DNA of 64,000 nt from JAGDVO01 sp964590075 [NCBI: uncultured Aquificales bacterium] (GTDB taxonomy: Bacteria > Thermosulfidibacterota > Thermosulfidibacteria > Thermosulfidibacterales). How positions within the stretch are numbered: position 1 is the first letter of the stretch; each line of letters opens with the position of its first letter. The stretch covers positions 62,001-126,000 of the forward strand of contig CAZPXS010000003.1 in assembly GCA_964590075.1 (NCBI GenBank). Direction: 5' to 3'. The translations under genes and the position numbers were made by a program. Below the pieces are notes generated by a model. The model saw only the letters and a list, made by a program, of their open reading frames with translations. It was not told the DNA's origin and made no database searches. Below, piece by piece: positions 46,536-55,624 of this stretch.

Positions 46536-47384
46536 CTAAATGTTTTTAAAAAGTTCCGGATGTTTCTTTTTAAATAACTCAAGGGCTAATCTCTCTTCCT
46601 CCTGATAGACAGTCAGCCTGTTCATTAGCTCGTCGAAATCAACCTGATAACCGTCAAACTCTGGACCATCAACACATACGAACCTAACTTTGCCACCAAT
46701 CGTAACCCTACAAACACCACACATCCCTGTAGCATCAAGCATCATAGCGTTGAGGGATACTATACAGGGTATATTATAGGGTTCCAAAGTTTTTACAACA
46801 AATTTCATCATTATCGCAGGCCCTATGGCTACTGCTTGATCGATTTTAACACCACTCTCAAGTAGCTCTCTGAGGGCATCGGTAACAAGACCCTTCTTCC
46901 CGTAAGATCCATCATCGGTAGTTATTATAACTTCATCAGAAATAGCCCTCATTTCCTCCTCAAGGATAAGGAGTTCCTTAGTCCTCGCACCAAGTATAGT
47001 TATCAGTCTGTTACCTGCCTCCTTCATCCCCTTAAGTATAGGGTAAAGTGGAGCTATACCAACTCCTCCTCCTATACCAACGACCGTCCCAAACTTTTCG
47101 ATATGGGTTGGCTGACCAAGTGGCCCTGCAACATCCTGGAAAGCATCGCCCACATTGTAGGTTCCCATCTCCCAGGTACTCTTACCAACCTTTTGGAAGA
47201 TTATCCTTATCGTACCCTCATCCGGCCGCTTATCAACAACGGTTAGAGGGATCCTCTCACCCTTCTCATGAGCCCTTATCATGACAAACTGACCTGGTCT
47301 ATGCTTCCTGGCTACCCTGGGAGCCTCAATCCACATGGAACAAATCGTAGGAGATAAGTCCTGCTTATCAACTATCCTGTACAT
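46536..47384 (-). CDS. nfnA: NfnA/SudB-like FAD and [2Fe-2S] subunit
   Basis: A 282-aa ferredoxin-NADP+ reductase-like protein: FAD domain with GQFVMIRAHEKGERIPLTV, NAD domain with GIGGGVGIAPLYPI and LGARTKELLILEEEM, and a C-terminal cluster motif DATGMCGVCRVTIGG followed by a third Cys (FVCVDGPEFDG). This is the layout of NfnA (with the unusual Asp/Cys-bound [2Fe-2S]) and of the sulfide dehydrogenase/dihydroorotate oxidase reductases. The start is ATG 47384 (GAGAGGGGCGGG ahead); an ATG 15 nt upstream lacks an RBS. First gene of nfnA-nfnB-dapL. Confidence 0.87.
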   Translation of the reverse strand: MYRIVDKQDLSPTICSMWIEAPRVARKHRPGQFVMIRAHEKGERIPLTVVDKRPDEGTIRIIFQKVGKSTWEMGTYNVGDAFQDVAGPLGQPTHIEKFGTVVGIGGGVGIAPLYPILKGMKEAGNRLITILGARTKELLILEEEMRAISDEVIITTDDGSYGKKGLVTDALRELLESGVKIDQAVAIGPAIMMKFVVKTLEPYNIPCIVSLNAMMLDATGMCGVCRVTIGGKVRFVCVDGPEFDGYQVDFDELMNRLTVYQEEERLALELFKKKHPELFKNI

Positions 47385-47454
47385 CCCGCCCCTCTCCATC
47401 TTTAGTCTTTTATTTCACCTTTAATTAACACATCGTTAGATAATAAATCAATAG

Positions 47455-47484
47455 TTGACAAAAGTATACTTCTCATGCTAGAAT
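47455..47484 (+). promoter_or_regulatory. Promoter of the mltD-zapA-rarA-rny operon (leaderless candidate)
   Basis: TTGACA (47455-47460), 18 nt, TAGAAT (47479-47484). The only reasonable start codon (ATG 47492) is 7 nt beyond the -10 box, and there is no Shine-Dalgarno, so the transcript would start at or next to the ATG. Confidence 0.65.
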
Positions 47485-47491
47485 ATGTTAT

Positions 47492-48319
47492 ATGGTGAAG
47501 CTTATTCAAATATTATTAGCTCTTCTACTCATACTAACCAACATTTCTAAAGCGGAGGACCTAAAGTACGAATTAAGGATAAAAAAGAACAATCTTATAG
47601 AACGCTTTATCAATTACTATAGAAGTAAAGGTAGGAGAGTACTTGAAGTTTCTTTAGAAAGATACAAGTATTACAGAAAGATAGTTGAGGCAACGGTAGA
47701 GAGGGAAAATCTTCCAAGGGAAATAGCCTATATACCTATTATAGAGAGCGCCTATGATGGGAAAGCAATCTCAAAGAGTAACGCTGTAGGCTTCTGGCAA
47801 TTTAAGTACCAAACGGCAAAAACCTTCGGTATAGAGATAAACGAGTATATAGATGAACGTAAAGATATAGAGAGATCGACCATTAGTGCCTGTAAGTACA
47901 TAAAATTTTTATACAGTAAACTTAAGGATTGGGATCTTGTAATAGCCGCCTACAACATGGGTAGAATAAATCTTGAAAGAATAATAGAAAAGGCAGGGAC
48001 AAACGACTTCTGGGAACTCGTAAAAAGGGGATATATTAGAAGGGAGACAAGAGAATTTGTTGCTAAGTTTTACGCTATAAGTTTTATCTTAAATAATGGA
48101 GAGATAAAACTCGGTGAACCTATAGAGATAGAAAAAGTGGAGATGCCAGCGGGAATAAAATTATCGGAAATAGCAAGAATCACTGGAATTAGCTACAAAG
48201 AGTTAAAGGAGCTAAATCCCCATATAAAGCAAGACATAGTACCGTCATCTGGAGCAAATGTATATCTACCAAAGGATAAAGCCTTTATGGTTAAGATCTT
48301 CCTAGACTTAAGGTCATGA
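47492..48319 (+). CDS. Lytic transglycosylase (MltD-like) with LysM domain
   Basis: A 275-aa exported peptidoglycan lytic enzyme. Signal peptide (MVKLIQILLALLLILTNISKA), SLT domain with catalytic E85 in YIPIIESAYDGKA, SKSNAVGFWQFKYQTAKTFG and VIAAYNMGRINLERII, then a single LysM repeat at the C-terminus (GIKLSEIARITGISYKELKELNPHI ... VYLPKD). Shorter than E. coli MltD (about 450 aa, several LysM). First gene of a long operon; the following gene overlaps by 4 nt. Start fixed by the signal peptide. Confidence 0.9.
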   Translation: MVKLIQILLALLLILTNISKAEDLKYELRIKKNNLIERFINYYRSKGRRVLEVSLERYKYYRKIVEATVERENLPREIAYIPIIESAYDGKAISKSNAVGFWQFKYQTAKTFGIEINEYIDERKDIERSTISACKYIKFLYSKLKDWDLVIAAYNMGRINLERIIEKAGTNDFWELVKRGYIRRETREFVAKFYAISFILNNGEIKLGEPIEIEKVEMPAGIKLSEIARITGISYKELKELNPHIKQDIVPSSGANVYLPKDKAFMVKIFLDLRS

Positions 48320-48531
48320 AAAACTATAACCTAAATCGTAAAATCGTTGATCTTGTTAATCTCTTAGAAGAAATTATGGAGGAAAACTCAAAATTAAAAG
48401 ATGAAATAAGAAAAAAAGATGAAGCTATTAACGTGTTAAAAGGTAAGTTAGAAAAGTTAGAGAGACGGCTAATTGAAATAACAAAAAGGATAAAGGATTA
48501 CATAGAACTGGTAGAGTCGGGTAAGTTATGA
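48316..48531 (+). CDS. Small coiled-coil protein (ZapB-like)
   Basis: A 71-aa, almost wholly helical, highly charged protein with heptads (LVNLLEEIMEENSKLKDEIRKKDEAINVLKGKLEKLERRLIEI). Coupled by 4-nt overlaps to the transglycosylase before and zapA after it. The size, coiled coil and position next to zapA suggest a ZapB-type division factor, but similarity rests on composition only. Confidence 0.6.
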   Translation: MKNYNLNRKIVDLVNLLEEIMEENSKLKDEIRKKDEAINVLKGKLEKLERRLIEITKRIKDYIELVESGKL

Positions 48532-48794
48532 TATCCTTCAAGCTATTTGACAGGACTGTTAGGATAAAGGGGATAAGGACTCAGAAGGAAGCAGACGAAA
48601 TATCAGCTATCCTTGAAAAAATCATAGAAGAGCAACTTGGTTACGAAAGGGGTAAAATTGTGGCTGATAAGATTCTGGCCGATAGGGAGATCTTGGGTAT
48701 TGTGTTGAAGTTGGCCAGGGATTATTATAAATTAAAACTATACATAGAAGACTGCGAAGTTATTATAGATAGCTTTTTAGGAAAAATAAGATAA
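48528..48794 (+). CDS. zapA: Cell-division protein ZapA-like
   Basis: An 88-aa protein: a short beta start with basic residues (FKLFDRTVRIKGIRTQKEADEISAILEKII) followed by long helices, the ZapA FtsZ-bundling layout. The 5' coupling with a ZapB-like gene and the downstream 5-FCL gene echo the zapA-ygfA neighbourhood of many bacteria. The short length leaves some doubt. Confidence 0.65.
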   Translation: MISFKLFDRTVRIKGIRTQKEADEISAILEKIIEEQLGYERGKIVADKILADREILGIVLKLARDYYKLKLYIEDCEVIIDSFLGKIR

Positions 48795-48797
48795 ATT

Positions 48798-50039
48798 ATG
48801 AGTGAACCGCTATATAGAAAAATAAGACCTTTAGATATAGATGAGGTTATAGGACAAGAGCATCTACTAGGGAAGGGTGGTGTTTTACGCTCTATAATAG
48901 AATCTGGCAAAATCAAGTCTATGCTATTTTACGGCCCGAGTGGTGTAGGTAAAACTCTTGTAGCTGAAATAATAGCATCAAAGATAAGGGCAAATTTTAT
49001 TAAAATATCGGCAGTAACCACCGGTATAAAGGAACTGAAGGAAATAACGGACAAAGCTAGGCAACTTAAATCTAGGGGAATGGAAACGGTAGTATTTATA
49101 GATGAAATACATAGATACAATAAACTACAACAAGATTTTCTGTTACCCTTTATAGAGGATGGTACTATAATCGTCATAGGAGCATCTACAGAGAATCCTA
49201 TATTCGCCTTAAATAAGGCACTTTTATCAAGAATAGTGGTACTAAAGTTTGAACCATTAAGTGATGAGGAGATCGAAAGGATATTAAAAAGGGCACTAAA
49301 AAAGTTAGAGTTGGAAAAGGTAGATGAAAATCTAATTAGGATAATCGCCAAAAGCTCAAAAGGTGATGCGAGAAAGGCTCTGATAACCCTTGAACTTGTT
49401 ATAGATACACTAAAGGAAAGGGAGAGAATAACATTAGAAGAGGCAAGAGATATTATAAGAAACCTAGGGATAAATATATCCTACGACGAAGATGAAAGAT
49501 ACAATACAATAAGTGCCTTTATTAAGAGCGTAAGAGGGTCGGACCCAGACGCTTCTTTATACTGGCTTGCCGTCATGATCAAATCAGGAGAAGATCCTCT
49601 CTATATCACGAGAAGACTAATTATACTAGCAGCGGAAGATATAGGTTTAGCTAACCCTGAAGCGTTAAGTGTAGCTGTAAATGCCCATCATGCGATATCC
49701 CACGTAGGTATGCCAGAGGGTGCCCTTATTCTCGCTATGGCTACCATCTACCTAGCTGTCTCGCCGAAAAGTAACTCCTCATACGTCGCGATACAGAAGG
49801 CGCTAGATACCATAGAAAGAGACGGAGTATGTGAAGTCCCAATTTATCTTCGAGATTCACACGATTGGGAAAAGTTAAGGGGAAGGGAAAAATACCTATA
49901 CCCACATGACTACCCAGAGGGATTCGTAAAACAAACCTACCTACCAAAATCCTACAGGTTCTACTTTCCAAAAGATATAGGTAAGGAGAAGAAGATAAAG
50001 GATTTACTTGTGAGGTTGTGGGGTGAAAGATATAGTTAG
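48798..50039 (+). CDS. rarA: Replication-associated recombination AAA+ ATPase RarA/MgsA
   Basis: A 413-aa clamp-loader-like ATPase acting at stalled forks. Start SEPLYRKIRPLDIDEVIGQEHLLG; Walker A GPSGVGKT (46-53); Walker B VVFIDEIHRYNKLQQDFLLP; sensor 1 IGASTENPIFALNKALLSR; the C-terminal AAA lid and MgsA domain with SVRGSDPDASLYWLAVMIKSGEDPLYI and the terminal YPHDYPEGFVKQTYLP are characteristic. Overlaps the next gene by 17 nt. Confidence 0.95.
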   Translation: MSEPLYRKIRPLDIDEVIGQEHLLGKGGVLRSIIESGKIKSMLFYGPSGVGKTLVAEIIASKIRANFIKISAVTTGIKELKEITDKARQLKSRGMETVVFIDEIHRYNKLQQDFLLPFIEDGTIIVIGASTENPIFALNKALLSRIVVLKFEPLSDEEIERILKRALKKLELEKVDENLIRIIAKSSKGDARKALITLELVIDTLKERERITLEEARDIIRNLGINISYDEDERYNTISAFIKSVRGSDPDASLYWLAVMIKSGEDPLYITRRLIILAAEDIGLANPEALSVAVNAHHAISHVGMPEGALILAMATIYLAVSPKSNSSYVAIQKALDTIERDGVCEVPIYLRDSHDWEKLRGREKYLYPHDYPEGFVKQTYLPKSYRFYFPKDIGKEKKIKDLLVRLWGERYS

Positions 50040-50586
50040 AAAGAACCTTATAAAGTTAAGAATGGAAATGAATATTGAATCAAAATATAGAAAGGAGGTG
50101 ATCATAAATGAAAAGATAGAAAAGCTAAAAGAATTTGCAAATGCAAGAGTTATTGCAATCTACTATCCAATAAATAACGAAGTTAGCCTGTTAGATTTAT
50201 TTGAGAAATATAAAAAAGAAAAAATTTTTGTGTTTCCAAAAGTAAAAAATAAGAATCTGTGTTTCGGCAAGGTAAGTGATCTAAAAGAAATGGTAACGGG
50301 AAAATTTGGAATAAAGGAACCAAAACAAGATGATGTGAGCTTAGAGGAGATAGACCTAATCTTTGTTCCTGGGGTAGCCTTTGACACTCTGGGTTACAGA
50401 ATTGGCTATGGTGGCGGATACTACGACAGGTTGCTTGCAAATAAAAAGCAACACCAGTGTGCTATAGGGGTTTGCTTTGAATTTCAGCTGATAGACCATA
50501 TCGCAAAGGACGACTGGGATAGAAAAGTCGACATCCTAGTGACAGAAAGGACACTCATAAACACCAAAGCCTTATCAAAAATTTAA
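50023..50586 (+). CDS. 5-formyltetrahydrofolate cyclo-ligase
   Basis: Recycles 5-formyl-THF to methenyl-THF with ATP (187 aa). Conserved [57 protein letters not shown] and IGVCFEFQ are typical of the YgfA family. GTG start at 50023 within the rarA 3' end. Works in the same folate one-carbon area as FolD further down this operon. Confidence 0.93.
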   Translation: MKDIVRKNLIKLRMEMNIESKYRKEVIINEKIEKLKEFANARVIAIYYPINNEVSLLDLFEKYKKEKIFVFPKVKNKNLCFGKVSDLKEMVTGKFGIKEPKQDDVSLEEIDLIFVPGVAFDTLGYRIGYGGGYYDRLLANKKQHQCAIGVCFEFQLIDHIAKDDWDRKVDILVTERTLINTKALSKI

Positions 50587-50600
50587 AAAGGAGGGAAAAA

Positions 50601-52190
50601 ATGCAAGTGGTTATCGCTATAATCTCATTAGCTATAGGATTAGGAATAGGTTACTACTATAGAAAAAATATCTATGAAAGTAAGATAAGAAACTTAGAAG
50701 AAGAGGCAAAGAGAATCATAGATGATGCTAAAAAAGAAGCGGATAATATCATAAAGGAAGCAGAAAACATAAAAAAAGAAATGATATTACAAACGAAGGA
50801 AGAGTTATATAGAGAAAAGAAAGAAATGGAAGAAAAGCTAAACGAAAAGAAATTTGAATTAGAAAAGCTTGAATCAAAGTTAATTAAAAAAGAGGAGTCA
50901 TTAGAAATAAAGGAAAAACAAATAAACCAAAAAGAACTCGAACTAAAGCAATTTGAAATTGAACTACAAAAAGAAAAAGAAGAAATAGAAAAACTTAAAT
51001 CGGAAATAATGAGTAAAGAAGAAGAGATAGAAAAGATGAAAGCAGGTATAAAGAAAAAACTCGAGGAAATAGCTAAACTTACAGAAGAAGAAGCAAAAGA
51101 ATTGTTAAAACAGCAGGTTATTGAAGAAGCTAAAAAGGAGGCTTACGAGATTGTAAAGGCAATCGAAGAGGAGGCGAAAGAAAAGGCCGAAAAGAAGGCA
51201 AGAGAAATAATAGCCACAGCGATACAGAGATACTCTCCGGATGAGGTGATAGAAAACACCGTATCGGTGGTCTATCTACCCTCTGATGAAATGAAAGGTA
51301 GGATAATAGGAAGGGAGGGTAGAAACATAAGAGCCTTTGAAGCCATTACGGGAGTAGATCTTATAATAGATGACACGCCGGAAGTTGTGGTTCTATCCTG
51401 TCATGATCCTATAAGAAGGGAGATAGCAAAGAGAGCCCTAGAAGCACTGGTTAAAGATGGCAGGATACATCCTGCTAGAATAGAGGAAGTTGTTAGGAAG
51501 AAAGAACTGGAAGTAGAGGCTCACATAAAGGAGGTTGGAGAAACCGTAACCTTTGAACTTGGAATAAGTAACCTACACCCAGAACTCGTAAAACTAATAG
51601 GACGTCTCAAATTCAGGACAAGCTACGGACAAAACATCCTTGAGCACTCCAAAGAAGTGGCTATATTCTGCGGAATAATGGCAGCGGAACTTGGACTCGA
51701 TGTCGCCTTTGCAAAAAGGATAGGACTACTACACGATATAGGAAAGGCTGTTAATCACGAGGTTGAAGGTTCCCATGCGATAATAGGAGCTGAACTTGCC
51801 AAGAAATACGGTGAGAATGAAAAGGTGGTAAACGCAATAGCAAGCCACCATGGCGAGGTTGAGCCTACATCCATCGAAGCTATACTCCTAATAGCAGCGG
51901 ATACACTATCAGCCGCAAGACCAGGAGCAAGAAGAGAAGTAGTCGAGGCCTACCTTAAAAGAATAACAAAGATGGAAGAGATAGCCATGTCCTACAAGGG
52001 TGTAGAAAAGGCCTATGCAATACAGGCTGGTAGGGAACTGAGAGTTATAGTTGTACCGGAAGAGATCAGCGATGAAGAGATACACTTTCTGGCAAAAGAT
52101 ATAGCTAAGAGACTTCAGGAAGAACTTACCTATCCTGGTAACATAAAGGTACACGTTATAAGAGAAACGAGAGCGATAGAGGTGGCATAG
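50601..52190 (+). CDS. rny: Ribonuclease Y
   Basis: A membrane-anchored endoribonuclease that starts mRNA decay (529 aa). N-terminal membrane helix ([18 protein letters not shown]), a long Glu/Lys coiled coil (about 30-205), KH domain ([29 protein letters not shown]) and HD domain ([47 protein letters not shown]). Standard length. RBS AGGAGGG. Paired with ymdB, as in many bacteria. Confidence 0.97.
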   Translation: MQVVIAIISLAIGLGIGYYYRKNIYESKIRNLEEEAKRIIDDAKKEADNIIKEAENIKKEMILQTKEELYREKKEMEEKLNEKKFELEKLESKLIKKEESLEIKEKQINQKELELKQFEIELQKEKEEIEKLKSEIMSKEEEIEKMKAGIKKKLEEIAKLTEEEAKELLKQQVIEEAKKEAYEIVKAIEEEAKEKAEKKAREIIATAIQRYSPDEVIENTVSVVYLPSDEMKGRIIGREGRNIRAFEAITGVDLIIDDTPEVVVLSCHDPIRREIAKRALEALVKDGRIHPARIEEVVRKKELEVEAHIKEVGETVTFELGISNLHPELVKLIGRLKFRTSYGQNILEHSKEVAIFCGIMAAELGLDVAFAKRIGLLHDIGKAVNHEVEGSHAIIGAELAKKYGENEKVVNAIASHHGEVEPTSIEAILLIAADTLSAARPGARREVVEAYLKRITKMEEIAMSYKGVEKAYAIQAGRELRVIVVPEEISDEEIHFLAKDIAKRLQEELTYPGNIKVHVIRETRAIEVA

Positions 52191-52991
52191 GTGGAAAAGA
52201 TAAGAATAGTCTTTCTTGGAGATATAGTTGGTAAAAGTGGTAGAAAAGCTTTAACAATATTCAAAAATAAACTGATGGATTGCTACAAGCCGGATTTCAT
52301 CATAGCAAACGGAGAGAATCTAGCGGGCGGTTTTGGACTGACGATAGAAAAGGTTATGGAAATTAAAGAGTTTGGTATCAACGTAATAACCACGGGTAAC
52401 CATGTATGGGATAAAAAGGATTTCGTAAAACATTTGGACCATCTGGACTATGTACTCAGACCGGCAAATTACCCTAATGGAGTCCCAGGTAGAGGCTGGG
52501 GTATATGGCACGTAAATGGCACACCTATAGCAGTAGTGAATCTACAGGGTCGAATATTCATGGATCCTATTGACTGCCCCTTTAGAAGGATGGATGAGAT
52601 AATGGAAAACTATCTCTCGGGAGTAAAGGTGATAGTGGTAGATTTTCATGCAGAGGCAACTGCCGAGAAGATATGCCTCGGCTACTATTTAGCAGGTAGG
52701 GTGAGTGCGGTGATAGGAACACATACACATGTCCAAACTGCAGATGAGAGAATAATAAAGGGATTTACAGGTTACATAACGGATGCGGGAATGTGCGGAG
52801 CCATCGATTCTTCGATAGGGATGGAAGTGAAGGAGGCTATAGAAAGAATCATATATCATATCCCAAGGAAGTTCAGTGTGGCAAGTGGAAAAACACAGTT
52901 AAATGGTGTATTTCTCGAAATAGAAACCTCAACGGGTAAATGCCTAAGTATAGAAAGAATATACTGGAAGGAGGAAAATGATAGAGACTAA
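52191..52991 (+). CDS. ymdB: YmdB-type metallophosphoesterase (2',3'-cyclic nucleotide phosphodiesterase)
   Basis: A 266-aa phosphoesterase: VFLGDIVGKSGR, IIANGENLAGGFG, VITTGNHVWDKK, VIVVDFHAEATAEK and IGTHTHVQTADE supply the two-metal site. Homologues cleave cyclic nucleotides and affect biofilm formation. GTG start directly abutting the rny stop. The shared transcript with RNase Y is a recurrent arrangement, suggesting a link between RNA turnover products and this enzyme. Confidence 0.93.
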   Translation: MEKIRIVFLGDIVGKSGRKALTIFKNKLMDCYKPDFIIANGENLAGGFGLTIEKVMEIKEFGINVITTGNHVWDKKDFVKHLDHLDYVLRPANYPNGVPGRGWGIWHVNGTPIAVVNLQGRIFMDPIDCPFRRMDEIMENYLSGVKVIVVDFHAEATAEKICLGYYLAGRVSAVIGTHTHVQTADERIIKGFTGYITDAGMCGAIDSSIGMEVKEAIERIIYHIPRKFSVASGKTQLNGVFLEIETSTGKCLSIERIYWKEENDRD

Positions 52992-53856
52992 GGTACTATG
53001 GGGAAAGGATCTATACGAGAGTATACTGAATAGGGCAAAAGAAGAGGTTGAGGCTATTAAAAGGTCCGGTTATAGGGAACCCTGTCTTGCTGTGATACTT
53101 GTTGGAAACGATCCAGCAAGCGAAATATATGTCTCAAAAAAACATGAAGCATGTAAAAGGGTTGGTATAAAATCGCTCAACGTCAAACTACCCGAGAACA
53201 TATCCTTCGAATTTTTAAAAGAAAAGATAGAGGAACTAGATAGTAACGATAGTATTGATGGGATACTCCTACAACTTCCATTACCCCAGCATCTCAGGGA
53301 CAGAACGGTTGAGCTGATAGAGTCGATTTCACCGGATAAGGACGTTGACGGTTTCAATCCTGTGAACACGGGGCTCGTGAGTATAGGGGATAAGAGAGCC
53401 ATAATGCCGTGTACTCCCAAGGGTATAATCAAGCTATTAGATCACTACGGGATAAACGTAGAGGGGATGGATATAGTTATAGTGGGAGCGAGTAATATAG
53501 TCGGTAAGCCACTTGCTAATATACTAATAAACCTTCTCGCCACGGTAACGGTATGTCACATAAAGACAAAATGTTTACATAAGCACACCAAACATGCAGA
53601 TATGGTTATTTCAGCAACAGGAGTACCCCATCTCATAAAAAAGGACATGGTTAGGGAAGGTGCTATAGTGATAGATGTAGGTATAAGTAGGGTAAATGGG
53701 AAGGTAGTAGGTGATGTTGACTTTGAAGCCATGATGGGACATGCCTCAGCAGTTACACCAGTACCGGGTGGTGTAGGCCCACTTACTGTAGCTATGCTAA
53801 TAGAAAACACAATAACCTGTTATAAGAGGCGTAACTTTGTACGAGGAAACATTTGA
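52978..53856 (+). CDS. folD: Bifunctional methylenetetrahydrofolate dehydrogenase/cyclohydrolase
   Basis: Interconverts methylene-, methenyl- and formyl-THF (292 aa). Conserved VGNDPASEIYVSKKHEACKRVGI with the catalytic Lys in YVSKK, GILLQLPLPQHL, PDKDVDGFNPVNTG, PCTPKGIIKLL, the NADP motif VIVGASNIVGKPLANIL and PVPGGVGPLTVAML. ATG overlaps the ymdB end by 14 nt; overlaps xseA by 20 nt. Confidence 0.97.
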   Translation: MIETKVLWGKDLYESILNRAKEEVEAIKRSGYREPCLAVILVGNDPASEIYVSKKHEACKRVGIKSLNVKLPENISFEFLKEKIEELDSNDSIDGILLQLPLPQHLRDRTVELIESISPDKDVDGFNPVNTGLVSIGDKRAIMPCTPKGIIKLLDHYGINVEGMDIVIVGASNIVGKPLANILINLLATVTVCHIKTKCLHKHTKHADMVISATGVPHLIKKDMVREGAIVIDVGISRVNGKVVGDVDFEAMMGHASAVTPVPGGVGPLTVAMLIENTITCYKRRNFVRGNI

Positions 53857-55120
53857 CAAAGTATACAGTGTTACAGAACTCTTAGAAAGTGTTGACAATC
53901 TAATAAGAGAGAACTTCTCACCCGTCACCGTTGAAGGTGAGATATCGGACTTCAAAATAACACCGGGAGGACACGCAACCTTCTCCCTAAAAGACGAAAG
54001 GGGAACGGTAAAAGCTATAATGTATAGGGGTAGGTTCATAAGGTATCAGGATGTATTGAAGGAAGGTAAAAAGGTAAGAACAATAGCCAATCTAACAGTC
54101 TACAAGGAGAGAGGCGAATTAAACCTGGATGTCATTCATATAGAGGAGATAGGATTAGGGGAAGCCTACCTTAAGTTACTGGAGTTAAAGAGAAAACTAG
54201 AGAGGGAGGGACTTTTCGATAAAAAGTATAAACGTACTATACCTAGTTTCCCAAGGAAGATAGGGGTAGTAACATCATTAAAGGGGGCAGCTATACACGA
54301 CTTCTTAAACGTACTTCTAAGAAGATTCAAGAATGTACATGTTGTGGTTTATCACTCAAAGGTCCAAGGAGATAATGCAGAAGAAGAAATCATAGAGGGG
54401 GTAAGATATTTCAACGAAAGGGAATATGTTGATGTAATAGTAATCACAAGAGGCGGAGGATCAAAGGAGGATCTGAGTGCCTTTAACGAAGAGAAACTCG
54501 TAAGGACTGTATTTGAGTCTAAAATCCCAGTTGTATCAGCAGTAGGTCACCACATAGACTATACCTTGGTAGATCTTGTTGCGGATCTGAGAGCAGAAAC
54601 TCCAACCGCAGCAGCGGAAATATTAACAAAGAAAGAAGAGGAAGTAATTGAAAAACTTAAACAACTAAAAAAGCATCTTATACTCTTGATAAAGGACAAA
54701 TTAGCATCAAAAAAATCCATAATGTTGAGTCTATCCAAAAAACTGGAATTGAAAAACCCAAGAACAGTTCTTACCCAAAGCTCCCTTAAACTGGATGAAC
54801 TTAAAGGAAGACTTCAACTAGCTATAAATCAGAGGTTAACAAATTTAAATCATAAGTTACAAATATTAAGGTCAAAATTGGATGTAAATAAGCTTCACCA
54901 AAAGTTAAATTTATATAAAGAAAAAGTTAAATTACTAAAAAGTTCATTAAACAATTTATCACCAAGAAACATTCTAGAGAAAGGTTTTGCAATATGTTAT
55001 AACGAAAAAGGTAAAATCCTAAAAGATATATACAGTATAAAGGAGGGAGAGAAGATAAAGGTGGAACTAAAAAATGGAATATTGATTTGTAAAGTAATAG
55101 ATAGGAGGCTATTAATTTAA
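53837..55120 (+). CDS. xseA: Exodeoxyribonuclease VII large subunit
   Basis: A 427-aa ssDNA exonuclease subunit: OB domain (VTVEGEISDFKITPGGHATFSLKDERGTVKAIMY), catalytic core (GVVTSLKGAAIHDFLNVLLRR, VDVIVITRGGGSKEDLSAFNEE, VSAVGHHIDYTLVDLVADLRAETPTAAAE), then a long coiled coil and a C-terminal strand region (ILEKGFAICYNEKGKIL). TTG start within folD (AGAGG about 9 nt ahead). A small XseB partner is not encoded next to it, unlike in many genomes. Confidence 0.94.
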   Translation: MYEETFDKVYSVTELLESVDNLIRENFSPVTVEGEISDFKITPGGHATFSLKDERGTVKAIMYRGRFIRYQDVLKEGKKVRTIANLTVYKERGELNLDVIHIEEIGLGEAYLKLLELKRKLEREGLFDKKYKRTIPSFPRKIGVVTSLKGAAIHDFLNVLLRRFKNVHVVVYHSKVQGDNAEEEIIEGVRYFNEREYVDVIVITRGGGSKEDLSAFNEEKLVRTVFESKIPVVSAVGHHIDYTLVDLVADLRAETPTAAAEILTKKEEEVIEKLKQLKKHLILLIKDKLASKKSIMLSLSKKLELKNPRTVLTQSSLKLDELKGRLQLAINQRLTNLNHKLQILRSKLDVNKLHQKLNLYKEKVKLLKSSLNNLSPRNILEKGFAICYNEKGKILKDIYSIKEGEKIKVELKNGILICKVIDRRLLI

Positions 55121-55555
55121 GTGAAAAAGGAAGATATACTTAGATTAATCTACGAAGAATTCGGAATACCTTATAAAGCCTTTGAAAATTATGAATTTGA
55201 AATCAACAAAGACGCTATCTGGATACTTAGTGAAGATCTGAAAGATAAGGAGATACCCTGGCTACAAAGAAAAGGCTTTAGATTTGGAAACATATTAAAA
55301 GGTGGTAGAGTAAGAATCTCATTCTTTGCAGCTCAACTTTTCGGAAGATACGCAACCAAAAGGATAGTTGAATTAAAGGATGATGAGGTAGAACTATACA
55401 TAAGGGGCCTAGATATAGAGAACAGGTGGGAAGTTGATAGGGGACAGGTGTTGGTTAGCTACCAGGGATTCGTCATAGGAGTTGGTGTCATAACAGAAAA
55501 CAAGTTGAAACCACAGGTACCTTTAGCAAAAAGAGTAAGATCGAAGGTAGAGTAG
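55121..55555 (+). CDS. Stand-alone PUA-like RNA-binding domain protein (resembles RsmF/NOL1 C-terminal domain)
   Basis: A 144-aa protein without a catalytic domain. The C-terminal part (VELYIRGLDIENRWEVDRGQVLVSYQGFVIGVGVITENKLKPQVPLAKRVRSK) resembles the PUA-like domain that ends RsmF/NOL1-type rRNA m5C methyltransferases, where ...GxxLGxGxxxxxxLKxxxPxxxR is typical. The N-terminal part (FGIPYKAFENYEFEINKDAIWIL) matches the domain preceding it. GTG start directly after the xseA stop. It may bind rRNA in trans with a separate methylase; function is inferred only. Confidence 0.55.
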   Translation: MKKEDILRLIYEEFGIPYKAFENYEFEINKDAIWILSEDLKDKEIPWLQRKGFRFGNILKGGRVRISFFAAQLFGRYATKRIVELKDDEVELYIRGLDIENRWEVDRGQVLVSYQGFVIGVGVITENKLKPQVPLAKRVRSKVE

Positions 55556-55559
55556 GTTT

Positions 55560-55589
55560 TTGTAATAATTGTTGCATTTGTTTTATAAT
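55560..55589 (+). promoter_or_regulatory. Possible promoter of maeB
   Basis: TTGTAA (55560-55565), 18 nt, a perfect TATAAT (55584-55589), about 35 nt before the ATG and just ahead of GGAGG. Confidence 0.5.
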
Positions 55590-55624
55590 ACTGATAAAAT
55601 ACTAAAAATTGAAGGAGGTGAAAC

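Noticed and set aside
48794-50023. 6S RNA, often found between zapA and the 5-FCL gene
   Set aside because: The space is filled by rarA with a 3-nt gap on one side and an overlap on the other; no free region for an RNA gene.
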